Position numbers and translations under genes: made by a program. 64,000 nt of DNA, taken from positions 67,955 through 131,954 of the forward strand of contig CAJTYA010000007.1 in assembly GCA_910583985.1 (NCBI GenBank). The letters run 5' to 3'. Numbering within the stretch: position 1 is the stretch's first letter; the number at the start of each line of letters is the position of its first letter. The notes beneath the pieces were generated by a model, which made no database searches, had not been told where the DNA came from, and worked only from the letters and a program-made list of their open reading frames with translations. Positions 43,573-52,118 of the stretch are shown one piece after another. Origin of the DNA: an uncultured Alistipes sp. (GTDB taxonomy: Bacteria > Bacteroidota > Bacteroidia > Bacteroidales > Rikenellaceae).

Positions 43573-44489
43573 CGATGAATTTCGCGACAGCCAAAGAGAT
43601 GCGCCCGTACCTCGCGGAGCCGAAGGCCATGCCCGTCGGCTCTCCGGGGAAAACGGGCTACCTGCGTCTGGGTTTCGAACTCGACGCCGAGGGCCGCTCC
43701 GTCATGCGCGACTGGGAGCGGCGCGCGCCGCTCATCGTGCAGCAGGAGCTCTACTTCGACGAGGCGATGCCCGAAATGCCCTGCGTCTATATCCTCTCGT
43801 CGGGAGGGCCCAACGTGGACGGCGACCGCTACGAACAGAACTTCACGGTCCATCGCGACGCCTTCGCCCACATCTCGACGGGCGCGGCCACGAAACTGGC
43901 CGAGATGCGCCACAACTATTCGGGCCTGCGCCAACGCTTCGAGCTCGAAGAGAACGCCTATCTGGAATACCTTCCCGAACCGACCATCCCGTGCGCCCAT
44001 ACCCGCTTCATCGCCGACACAGAAATCCGCATCGCACCTTCGGCGACGCTTTTCTACTCGGAGATCTACATGAGCGGACGCAAATATTTCCGCGACGGCG
44101 AACGGTTCCGCTACGACATCCTCTCGGTCTGCACGCGGGCCGAACGTCCGGACGGCGAACGGCTTTTCCGCGAAAAATTCGTCGTCCGGCCCGACGAACG
44201 CACGCCTGAGACGCTGGGCGTCATGAACGGCTACGACGTCTTCGCGAACGTCATCGTACTGACGCCGCGCGAACACGCCGACCGGATCTACGAGCAGACG
44301 GAAGCCTTCATCGACCGCGATCGGAAGCTGGCGGCCGGCATCACCCGCCTGCCGGGCGACTGCGGGTTGCTCTACAAGGCGCTCGGCGCAGAGACCGGTC
44401 CCGTGAAACGACTCGTCAGGGAATTCTGCTCCACGGTGCGGATGCAGGTCAAAGGCAAACCGCTGCCCGAAGAGTTCCCGTGGCGATAG
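43569..44489 (+). CDS. ureD: Urease accessory protein UreD (UreH)
   Basis: A 306-residue beta-rich scaffold for nickel insertion. KTGYLRLGFELDAEGRSVM opens it; SSGGPNVDGDRYEQNFTVH and TGAATKLAEMRHNYSGLRQR are typical of UreD. It would contact urease with UreF and UreG. Translation is probably coupled to ureG through the four-base overlap. UreD at the end of the accessory set is common in this order. Confidence 0.93.
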   Translation: MTMNFATAKEMRPYLAEPKAMPVGSPGKTGYLRLGFELDAEGRSVMRDWERRAPLIVQQELYFDEAMPEMPCVYILSSGGPNVDGDRYEQNFTVHRDAFAHISTGAATKLAEMRHNYSGLRQRFELEENAYLEYLPEPTIPCAHTRFIADTEIRIAPSATLFYSEIYMSGRKYFRDGERFRYDILSVCTRAERPDGERLFREKFVVRPDERTPETLGVMNGYDVFANVIVLTPREHADRIYEQTEAFIDRDRKLAAGITRLPGDCGLLYKALGAETGPVKRLVREFCSTVRMQVKGKPLPEEFPWR

Positions 44490-44524
44490 AACGACAGAAC
44501 GTTAAACCGAAAAACTTTCCGACG

Positions 44525-45571
44525 ATGACGAACACGGCAGCCGGCACGAAATATTCCGGCGACGAATCCCTCGAATTTATCCGGTCGCTGCTGCGCGGCG
44601 CCGGACAGGTCATGTTCCAGAACAGCGCATGGACGGGCCTGCTCTTTCTGTGCGGCATATTCTGGGGCGCATACGCCCAAGGCACGGGCATCGTGGCTTG
44701 GGGCGCGCTGTTGGGCTTGACGGTTTCGACCCTCGCGGGCCGCCTGCTGGGTCTGCCGGCCGAGGACGGACGGCAGGGACTGTGGGGCTTCAACGGCATT
44801 CTGGTGGGATGCGCCTTTCCCACGTTCATGGGCAACACCGTGTGGATGTGGCTAGCGCTGATGCTTTGCGCCGCGCTCACCACGTGGGTGCGTACCGGAT
44901 TCAACAACGTGATGGCGCCTTGGAAGACGAACTCGCTCACTTTCCCGTTCGTGTTCTGCACATGGATGTTCCTTCTGGCCGCCAGAGCCATGCACGGCAT
45001 GCCGCCCGCACATATGTCCGAACCGGGGCTTCCGGGCGCTTTCGCCTCGGCGGCCCATCCCGACCTCGGCCTGCTGGTCGAAGGGTGGCTCAAGGGCATC
45101 GCGCAGGTCTTCCTCATCGACTCGTGGGTGACCGGCCTGCTGTTTCTCGTCGGTCTGCTGCTCTGCAACCGCTGGGCCGCGCTGTGGGCCGCCGTCGGTT
45201 CGGCGCTGGCCGTGCTGACGGCCGTCGCGCTGAAAGCCTCGGCGAGCGACATCGCCGAAGGGCTCTACGGCTTCAGCCCCACGCTGACGGCCATCGCACT
45301 GGCCACGGTGTTCTACAAGCCCGGCCCGAAATCGGCGCTCTGGACCGTACTGGGTATTTTGGTCACGGTATTCGTCCAGGCAGGCATGAACGTACTGACG
45401 ACCCCGCTGGGCCTCGCCACGCTGACGGCGCCGTTCTGCATCGTCACATGGCTGTTCCTGCTGCCGCTTATCCGGTTCGACAGCGAACGGAAGCCCGACC
45501 ATTCGAACTGGAACGCCGCGAACAAAACGCACCTGCCGCCGTCCGACGGGACCGCCCGCGACGAGCGGTAG
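44525..45571 (+). CDS. Urea transporter (UT family)
   Basis: A 348-residue membrane channel with two homologous halves. The UT motifs are GLWGFNGILVGCAFPTF in the first half and GLYGFSPTLTAIALATVF in the second, plus NSLTFPFVFCTWMFL and APFCIVTWLFLLPL. It lets urea cross the inner membrane to the urease. The ATG at 44525 is used; a GTG 15 codons upstream overlaps ureD. Its placement between ureD and the nickel importer is a strong link to urease. Confidence 0.92.
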   Translation: MTNTAAGTKYSGDESLEFIRSLLRGAGQVMFQNSAWTGLLFLCGIFWGAYAQGTGIVAWGALLGLTVSTLAGRLLGLPAEDGRQGLWGFNGILVGCAFPTFMGNTVWMWLALMLCAALTTWVRTGFNNVMAPWKTNSLTFPFVFCTWMFLLAARAMHGMPPAHMSEPGLPGAFASAAHPDLGLLVEGWLKGIAQVFLIDSWVTGLLFLVGLLLCNRWAALWAAVGSALAVLTAVALKASASDIAEGLYGFSPTLTAIALATVFYKPGPKSALWTVLGILVTVFVQAGMNVLTTPLGLATLTAPFCIVTWLFLLPLIRFDSERKPDHSNWNAANKTHLPPSDGTARDER

Positions 45572-45665
45572 AGCGAACCGTTCCTCCGGAGCCGGCCGGT
45601 TCCGAGCCCTCCTCCCTTCGGGCGGCACGCTCCGTAAAAACAACCAACCTCAAAAAACCGAACGC

Positions 45666-46655
45666 ATGCACATGTCCGACGCTCTGGTCTCCCCGCCGGT
45701 TTTCGCCGTCGCGGGAGCCGTGTCGCTGGCCCTGCTGGGCACGGCGATCTTCAAAGTGAAACAGAAGCGGAACGAAGACGATCCGTCCGCACAGAACGAG
45801 CGCATCGTGCCGCTCATGGGCGTGATGGGCGCCTTCGTCTTCGCCGCCCAGATGATCAACTTTTCGATCCCCGGAACGGGTTCGAGCGGCCATATCGTGG
45901 GCGGCATCCTCCTTTCGGCCGTACTGGGTCCTTGGGCCGCGCTCATCACGCTCGCCTCGGTGCTGGTCATCCAATGTCTGGTCTTCGCCGACGGCGGCTT
46001 CATGGCGCTGGGCTGCAACATCCTCAACATGGCCGTATGCTCGTGCCTGCTGGCCTATCCGCTGATATTCCGTCCGCTCGTGCGGGGGAACCTGTCCACG
46101 GGCCGCATTTTCGCCGCCTCGCTGCTCGCCTCGGTCGTGGGTCTCGAACTCGGTGCGCTGGCCGTGACGGCCGAAACCGAACTTTCGGGCATCACGGCGC
46201 TGCCGACAGGAAAATTCCTGATGTTCATGCTGCCGATCCATCTGCTCATCGGCATCGGCGAAGGGCTGGCTACGGCCGCCGTGCTGTGCGCGGTACGGAA
46301 ATACAAGCCCGAACTGCTCGTCGACATCCGCCGGACGGGAGGAACGGGCAAAACCTCGTGGGGCAAAGCCCTCGCCGGACTGTCGCTCGCGGCGCTGCTG
46401 CTGGGCGGATCGTTCTCGTGGATCGCCTCGTCGGACCCCGACGGACTCGAATGGTCGATCGCCCGCACGACGGGAGCGGACGAACCCGAAGCCGCGGACG
46501 ACCCGCTGCACCGCACGGCCGCCTCGATCCAGCGGACCACGGCCCTCATGCCCGACTACGACACTTCGCTGGCCGGCATCGTGGGCAGCGGAGCGATCCT
46601 GCTGGCCGTATTCGGCCTCTCCAGCCTGTTCGGACCGAGCCGCCGCCAACCATGA
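45666..46655 (+). CDS. nikM: Nickel ECF importer membrane subunit NikM with fused NikN-like part
   Basis: A 329-residue membrane protein of the CbiM/NikM family. The start MHMSDALVSP has the His2 that helps coordinate the metal through the free N-terminus. Conserved blocks GGILLSAVLGPWAALITLAS and QCLVFADGGFMALGCNILNM follow. After residue about 230 a further segment carries SDPDGLEWSIA, the PDGLE motif of NikN/CbiN. So M and N are one chain. Beside urease, nickel is more likely than cobalt. The stop overlaps the next start. Confidence 0.9.
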   Translation: MHMSDALVSPPVFAVAGAVSLALLGTAIFKVKQKRNEDDPSAQNERIVPLMGVMGAFVFAAQMINFSIPGTGSSGHIVGGILLSAVLGPWAALITLASVLVIQCLVFADGGFMALGCNILNMAVCSCLLAYPLIFRPLVRGNLSTGRIFAASLLASVVGLELGALAVTAETELSGITALPTGKFLMFMLPIHLLIGIGEGLATAAVLCAVRKYKPELLVDIRRTGGTGKTSWGKALAGLSLAALLLGGSFSWIASSDPDGLEWSIARTTGADEPEAADDPLHRTAASIQRTTALMPDYDTSLAGIVGSGAILLAVFGLSSLFGPSRRQP

Positions 46656-47482
46656 AAGACCGATTGCAGAAGGCCCTCTACGCACTCGACGACATGGAGC
46701 GCGCCGAGCGGACAGGCAGCCCGCTCCACGACATCGACCCGCGGGCCAAGCTCGTCGTGACGACGGTCTTCCTCATAACGATGCTCTCCGTCCCGCTCCA
46801 TCGGTTCTCGGAGCTTCTGCTCTATTTCGCCTTTCCGCTCGCCGGCTCGGCCATGGGCGCCATGCGTTACGGACAACTTTTCCGCCGTTCGCTCGTCGTG
46901 CTGCCGTTCGTGGCTCTGATCGGTCTGTTCAACGTCTTCTACGAGAGGACGCCCGTTTTCCGCATAGGAACGGTGAGCATTACCGAAGGATGGATCGGCT
47001 TCGCGTCGATCCTGCTGCGCGGACTGCTCTCGGTGCAAGCCCTGCTGCTACTCATCCGCTCGACGGGCTACTACCGCCTCTGCCGCAGCATGCAGCGGAT
47101 GGGCATGCCGTCGCTTTTCGCCGCGCAACTGCTTTTCGTCTTCCGTTACCTGCGGGTGCTCGTCGAGGAGGCCCTCCGCATGAAACAGGCCCGCGACGCC
47201 CGCGGCTACGGCCGCAGCTCCTATCCGCTTCCGATGTGGGGCACCTTCGTCGGACAGTTGATGATCCGCACCTTCGACCGGGCCGAACTCGTCTACCGCG
47301 CCATGCTCGCACGGGGATTCACCGGACGCATTCCGGATTGCACCTTCCGCGAACAGCCGCACTGGCAGTGGCGCGACAGCGCATTCGTGGCGCTGTGGTG
47401 CTCCGCTTTCGTTTTCATCCGCCTGTACGGCCCCGCCGAAACCCTCGCGCGGACGCTGGGCGGACATCCACTCATTCCATAG
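46652..47482 (+). CDS. nikQ: Energy-coupling T component NikQ/CbiQ
   Basis: A 276-residue membrane coupling protein. Segments at about 35-75 and 85-130 precede the cytoplasmic helical region with QARDARGYGRS and the second coupling motif YRAMLARGF (the A-R-G pair of the family), which contact the ATPase. The start overlaps the nikM stop by four bases, and it is followed by the ATPase gene after 5 bases. Confidence 0.92.
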   Translation: MKDRLQKALYALDDMERAERTGSPLHDIDPRAKLVVTTVFLITMLSVPLHRFSELLLYFAFPLAGSAMGAMRYGQLFRRSLVVLPFVALIGLFNVFYERTPVFRIGTVSITEGWIGFASILLRGLLSVQALLLLIRSTGYYRLCRSMQRMGMPSLFAAQLLFVFRYLRVLVEEALRMKQARDARGYGRSSYPLPMWGTFVGQLMIRTFDRAELVYRAMLARGFTGRIPDCTFREQPHWQWRDSAFVALWCSAFVFIRLYGPAETLARTLGGHPLIP

Positions 47483-47487
47483 ACCGC

Positions 47488-48255
47488 ATGAGCCACCATT
47501 ATCTTCAATTCGACAACGTACACTACACCTATCCCGACGGGCACGAAGCCCTCCGGGGTATCACGTTCCGCATCACGCACGGCGAGCGGGTCGCGCTCGT
47601 GGGGGTCAACGGCGCAGGAAAATCGACGCTGCTGCTCCACACCAACGGGCTGCTGCTGCCTACCCAAGGCCGCATCTCGGTAGGAGGCATCGAGATCACG
47701 CGCAAAACGCTGCCCCGCATCCGTCAGACGGTGGGACTCGTGTTTCAGGAAGCCGACACGCAACTTTTCATGCCCACGGTCGAAGAAGACGTGGCTTTCG
47801 GGCCGGCGAACATGGGGCTCACGCACGAAGAGATCGCCCAGCGCGTCACGCGGGCCCTCGAAGCCGTAGGCGCCGAATCGCTCCGGCACGCCGCACCCCA
47901 CCGTCTTTCGGGCGGTCAGAAAAAAAGCGTGTCCATCGCGACGGTCCTCTCGATGGAACCCTCGGTACTGGTCATGGACGAACCCACCTCGAACCTCGAC
48001 GCACGCGCCCGGCGGCAGGTGATCGACCTGCTCGCCCGTTTCGACCACACGATGCTCATCGCCACGCACGACATGGAAATGATCCCGGAACTCTGCCCGC
48101 GCACGATCGTGATGAAAGAGGGCCGGATCGTGGCCGACGGCGAGACGACGCGCATCTTCGGCGACCGAAAGCTCGTCGAGGCATACGGTCTCGAACAACC
48201 CTCCCGGCTGCGGACACCTCCAAGCCCCTCCTCCGAAACCGTCCTTCCGTCCTGA
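47488..48255 (+). CDS. nikO: Nickel ECF importer ATPase NikO/CbiO
   Basis: A 255-residue ABC ATPase. Walker A GVNGAGKST, Q-loop FQEADTQLF, signature LSGGQKKSV, Walker B VLVMDEPTSNLD and switch His in IATHDMEM are all present. The Q-loop form QEADTQLF is typical of CbiO-type proteins. Completes the NikMQO set and probably ends the urease transcript. Confidence 0.94.
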   Translation: MSHHYLQFDNVHYTYPDGHEALRGITFRITHGERVALVGVNGAGKSTLLLHTNGLLLPTQGRISVGGIEITRKTLPRIRQTVGLVFQEADTQLFMPTVEEDVAFGPANMGLTHEEIAQRVTRALEAVGAESLRHAAPHRLSGGQKKSVSIATVLSMEPSVLVMDEPTSNLDARARRQVIDLLARFDHTMLIATHDMEMIPELCPRTIVMKEGRIVADGETTRIFGDRKLVEAYGLEQPSRLRTPPSPSSETVLPS

Positions 48256-48300
48256 CCGTTGTCGGTGTCGTTCCCGTCCGACTCCGACGAGCGCTCCGAC

Positions 48301-48346
48301 AACGACACGGGGGCGGCCGATGCGATTCGGCCGCCCCCGTGTCGTT
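48301..48346. terminator. Convergent hairpin after the nickel importer
   Basis: AACGACACGGGGGCGGCCG / CGGCCGCCCCCGTGTCGTT, a 19-bp perfect stem with an 8-base loop, between nikO and the minus-strand FUSC-MFS gene. T run is weak. Confidence 0.75.
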
Positions 48347-48356
48347 CCTATCGGTC

Positions 48357-50315
48357 CTATCGGTCGTGGCGCCATTCGGGCTTATGTTCCGGCCCTGCAT
48401 CGGGCAGCACCCTGCGTCCTACAAAGGCCGTGACCGCCGCCCCGACGAGCTGCACGGCGATCGTCACCGACAACACGGCCGTCATCCCGCCCCACTTGAG
48501 CAGCATCGGAATGAACAGCACGCCGATCACCGCCCCCAGTTTGCCGAAAGCCGCCGCCAGTCCGGCCCCCGCTCCGCGCTCGGACACCGGATAGATCTGG
48601 GGCGGAATGATGAACGTCATCAGATGGGGACCCGCATTGAGAAACAGTTCGAAGATCATGAATCCCCCCAGAGAAACCCACACCGGCCAGTGCAGTTCGT
48701 GCCCCGCGAGCAACAGTCCCATCCCGGCCGCACACAACAGGAATCCCCACGTCTGCGTGCGGACATGGTACCACCGATTGACCAAAAACAGCCCCAACAC
48801 GAACCCGGCCAGCACGAAAAGATTGATGTAGGCGCTCAGCTGCACCGAAGAGGCGATATGCCCCAGCGGCCCCTCCGCCGCGGAGCCCAGTCCCAGCGAC
48901 ATGATGAGCACGGGCATGAACACCCCGATGCCGTAGACGCCCAGCCCCTCGCAGGCCCACGGCACACCGCTGAAAATCACTTTGCTCAGGTTATCGCGGC
49001 GAAACAGTCCGCTCCACGACACCTTGGGCGTCTCCTTCTGCGCCGAGCGGGCGTTCAACTCGCCCGTCACGACATCGGAACCCAGAAAATACCGCACGGC
49101 ACGTTGCGCCTCGGCCGTGCGCCCGTGGGCGAGCAGCCAGCCGGGGCTCTGCGCGAAACGCACCCGGCACAACAGCATGATGACGGCCAGCGCCGAAATG
49201 AGCAGCAGCAAGCCGTTCCAATGCACCGCATCGCGCCACAGGTCGAGCAGGTAGACGCACACCAGCGCGACGAGCACATTGCCCACCGACGACGAGGCCT
49301 TGGCCACGCCCACCATGAGCAACCGCCAGCGGCGCGGCATGATTTCGGAAATGTAATCGGAATCGAGGCTGTACCCGCCGCCGATGCCCATCCCCATCAG
49401 GAACAGGGCGACGACCAGCGAGGGGAGGTTGTCCGAGAAAAAGGCGAACAGCGATGCGGCCAGAATAATGGCCGGACAGAGCCGGAAGAAAAGCAGGTAC
49501 CCGTGCCGGTCGCTCAGCGCCCCGAACACGACCGACCCGACCATAATGCCCACGAGACTCGTGGCGGCCACGGCGCCTTGGGCCAGCGACGAAAGTTCGG
49601 GATGGCGCACGAGCTGGATCATCGGCAGGACGATCCCCACCAGCGTAGCCAGCCCGGCCCCGGTGACCTGTCCGAGCGAAGCGACGATGAGCACTTTGAA
49701 ATGCCCCCAGCGCAACGGCATGGTGTCCATCTCGACCGGCTTGCCGTCCTTGTTTTCGCCCATCCGGAGCAGGCGCTGCCGGAAGCGGTTCCACCGTTCG
49801 ATGACCCACAGCAGCCCGATACCGACGCCCACGCCCGCCGCCGACTCGAAAAAGCGCAGCATGCAGTTCATGGCGGGATCGACATGCGAGTTCATCTGCG
49901 AGACGAGCAGGATGATGAGCAGCGTGATCGTCGCGATGCGGCCGTTGTTATAGATGTTGAGCCACATGCAGATCATCTCCAGCACGAAGACCGACACGAG
50001 CATCCCCACCACCGAAAACGGCAGCAGAGACAGATACAGATAGGCGATCAACGCCCCCAGAAACGTTCCGAGGACCCGCATGAGCCCCGGCCGGAGCGAC
50101 TCCTTGTAACCGGGCGACTGCAACACCACCACGACCGACGTACAGGCCAGCATGGCGCCCATCCAGCGCGAAGGCGCATGCAGCGTACCGGTGACGTACA
50201 TACCCGTCAGATAAGCGAGCAGGATACCCATGCACGACACCAGCAAAACGAAAGGATGGATGCGCGACATGGTGTTGCTCACGAGCCGCCGGATCGATCC
50301 CGTTTCATTTTTCAT
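48357..50315 (-). CDS. Fusion of FUSC-like and MFS transporter modules
   Basis: A 652-residue membrane protein. Residues about 18-165 have four or five hydrophobic segments of the FUSC/aromatic-acid-exporter kind (SRWMGAMLACTSVVVVLQSP, VLGTFLGALIAYLYLSL). After a soluble linker near 165-200, a 12-segment MFS domain follows: GSVVFGALSDRHGYLLFFRL is the loop 2-3 signature, and GGYSLDSDYISEIMPRRWRL matches the sugar/aromatic acid MFS class. The join inside one frame seems genuine: it is continuous, with no stop, and both halves have full length. Substrate unknown; organic acids or drugs are possible. The ATG at 50315 is used. Confidence 0.82.
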   Translation of the reverse strand: MKNETGSIRRLVSNTMSRIHPFVLLVSCMGILLAYLTGMYVTGTLHAPSRWMGAMLACTSVVVVLQSPGYKESLRPGLMRVLGTFLGALIAYLYLSLLPFSVVGMLVSVFVLEMICMWLNIYNNGRIATITLLIILLVSQMNSHVDPAMNCMLRFFESAAGVGVGIGLLWVIERWNRFRQRLLRMGENKDGKPVEMDTMPLRWGHFKVLIVASLGQVTGAGLATLVGIVLPMIQLVRHPELSSLAQGAVAATSLVGIMVGSVVFGALSDRHGYLLFFRLCPAIILAASLFAFFSDNLPSLVVALFLMGMGIGGGYSLDSDYISEIMPRRWRLLMVGVAKASSSVGNVLVALVCVYLLDLWRDAVHWNGLLLLISALAVIMLLCRVRFAQSPGWLLAHGRTAEAQRAVRYFLGSDVVTGELNARSAQKETPKVSWSGLFRRDNLSKVIFSGVPWACEGLGVYGIGVFMPVLIMSLGLGSAAEGPLGHIASSVQLSAYINLFVLAGFVLGLFLVNRWYHVRTQTWGFLLCAAGMGLLLAGHELHWPVWVSLGGFMIFELFLNAGPHLMTFIIPPQIYPVSERGAGAGLAAAFGKLGAVIGVLFIPMLLKWGGMTAVLSVTIAVQLVGAAVTAFVGRRVLPDAGPEHKPEWRHDR

Positions 50316-50828
50316 AAGACGAACCTTTTTTCCGCCTCGGAACAAGAAACGCGCCGAAAACGGCCTCGACATTCCCCTCGTCGCCGCAGAAAAACAGAAT
50401 CGGTTCCGCGGAACGACACTCCGAACCGATACGGGCGGTTCCGTCACCGGACTCCGAGGATTTTCGATGTCCGTCCCCACCGTTTTTTCGATTCCGACGG
50501 ATACGGACGCACTCCGCATTTCCCCGATGATGCGCCCGCGACCCGACCCGGCGAAAACGAAACGGCCGCAGGCTCCCGCCGACAGGACGGTGCGACGTCC
50601 GGCAATCGACGGGTGCAGGCACCGGTTCGGCCCCGCGAAGGCGGAACTATCCTTCGTTCGGGTGCTCGGAGGCCCCCCCGACCACCGCTTCGCGAAAAAA
50701 TCGTCCCGTCCGCTTGCAGAACGGCACCCGACCGCTTCGCCGAGGCCCTGCGTTTTTCCGACCTGTACGACCACGCCGTTTCCGATACGCCGCTACCTTC
50801 GGACTCCGCAACCGATGCCCCGTCTTCT
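50316..50828. other. Gene-free stretch upstream of the FUSC-MFS gene
   Basis: About 510 bases with only Arg/Pro-rich frames on both strands. No promoter match was seen close to the FUSC-MFS start. The repeat array starts at its far end. Confidence 0.45.
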
Positions 50829-51430
50829 CCGGTCGCCATGCAGCCCCGTGACACGGGACGGCCCGACGACACCGCTGCCGACTTTCGAAGTGCCCCCGAC
50901 ACGAACCAACTCGACGCACCGACGACGCTCAGAGTGCCGACCGGAACCCGATACAGCTTCCGTTGCCGTACGTCTCACACAGACAAATTCGTCCGACATC
51001 TCGCCGGCCGCACTTCTCGTGCGGATAAACCTGTCCCCAATGTCCTCCTGTCTGCGAGGATCGCTGCCGAGGTTCCCGTCTTTCTCCCGGTCGCAAAGCG
51101 CCCCCCCCCGTACGAGACAGCACGACAACACCGCTACCGACCGTCAGAGTGCCAACCGAAACCAGACGCCACTCCTGTCGGCTGTTTTTTCGCGCAGACA
51201 AACCCGTTCGACATCTCACCGGCTGCGAGGATCGCTGCCGAAGGAGTCATCGCCCCCCGGTCGCAACGCAAGGTCCGGCAAGAGGTAGCCCAACGACACC
51301 GCCACCCACTCTCAGAGTGCCAGCCATACTCGACGATACGCCCCATCGGCCACGCTTCTCGCACAAATATCCCGTTCGACATTCCGTCGGCCACGCTTTC
51401 CGCACAGGATCCGGTAAGCGACGGGCAGAC
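50829..51430. repeat. Diverged tandem repeats, about three copies
   Basis: Blocks recur in the same order. GGTCGC at 50831, 51090 and 51259. ACACCGCTGCCG (50869), ACACCGCTACCG (51128) and ACACCGCCACCC (51297). CAGAGTGCC at 50930, 51145, 51313. CGACATCTC at 50994 and 51209, CGACATTCC at 51377. GCGAGGATCGCTGCCGA at 51054 and 51225. Copies 2 to 3 are about 168 bases apart; copies 1 to 2 about 215, or more near the start. A tract of 9-10 C is found near 51100. No gene accounts for them. Confidence 0.75.
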
Positions 51431-51665
51431 CGTTCCACCGCCCCCCGCAGGCCGAAACCTGCGGCAAAGAACGAAAGTCTGCACCGGTACGGACAACCGG
51501 TCCCACCATTCAGGGACCGGCCCCCGCTCTCCGAAAAAATCGCCCGCAAAGCCTCGGTCTTCTTCGGCCACCAGCACCGATACGCCGGAAAACCTTCCCG
51601 TCTCGCGGACACATGCCGTCCGCGAAACGGGAAGGTCGATTCTCATTTTCCCAGACCCGGTTCCG
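51431..51665. other. Gene-free stretch after the repeats
   Basis: About 235 bases. A GGGAAGG / CCTTCCC-type inverted repeat near 51592-51634 (AACCTTCCCGTCTCGCGGAC and its near complement) precedes the stop of the small membrane protein and could be its terminator. Confidence 0.4.
51592..51634 (-). terminator. Possible terminator after the small membrane gene
   Basis: CCTTCCCGTCTCGCGGACA / GTCCGCGAAACGGGAAGG, about 16 paired bases around a short loop, 30 bases past the stop. T run on the minus strand is lacking. Confidence 0.5.
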
Positions 51666-51893
51666 TCACCGAATCATCCATGTCCCGACGATCGAAATGC
51701 ACCAAACGATCAACGAAGCATAGGTAAGCCCTTGACGGAGCTTCTGCCGGGAAGAGAACTCCCGTATGCACACTAGTATCGCCCCCACTCCGAGCAGAAA
51801 GAAAGGCCAATCGCGATCTTTGATATGAGATATCATAAGCATCGCATTGGCGACCATCAATGCGGTCCAGAACCAGAGTCTGTAATTTTTCAT
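51666..51893 (-). CDS. Small membrane protein (75 residues)
   Basis: Three hydrophobic segments: about 5-22, 29-43 and 53-73, with a charged loop (REFSSRQKLRQG). No known domain. The composition is protein-like and lower in GC than the surroundings. It lies 17 bases after a 64-residue gene on the same strand, so they may be co-transcribed with the O-antigen-ligase-like gene. Confidence 0.6.
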   Translation of the reverse strand: MKNYRLWFWTALMVANAMLMISHIKDRDWPFFLLGVGAILVCIREFSSRQKLRQGLTYASLIVWCISIVGTWMIR

Positions 51894-51910
51894 GGGATAA
51901 GATTTTGAAA

Positions 51911-52105
51911 TTATAAATCGACAAAACTGCCCTCCTGCTGAGCCGTTTCGCTGAGATTATAGCCACCCCAAACCTCTTCTAAAACAACACCGTTCGGGTA
52001 TTTCCGTATGGCCTCTTCGTATTTTCCCTCCTGCCATTTGAAAAGCAATTCCAGAGTCAGGCATTCCGGAGCCAGTGCAGGGAATCCCACGGCCATTTCG
52101 GTCAA
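51911..52105 (-). CDS. Small hypothetical protein (64 residues)
   Basis: The product opens MTEMAVGFPALAPECLTLEL and contains FKWQEGKYEEAIRKYPNG and VWGGYNLSETAQQ. The composition is balanced and the helix KYEEAIRKYP is reminiscent of TPR pieces, but it is too short to assign. It begins 13 bases after the stop of the ligase-like gene. Start codon uncertain. It may be a remnant of a longer gene. Confidence 0.45.
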   Translation of the reverse strand: MTEMAVGFPALAPECLTLELLFKWQEGKYEEAIRKYPNGVVLEEVWGGYNLSETAQQEGSFVDL

Positions 52106-52118
52106 CGAACTCGCCCCG

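Noticed and set aside
50230..51776. Open frames of 150-350 codons across the first repeat array
   Set aside because: Composition is non-protein-like and frames run through the diverged repeats on several registers at once.
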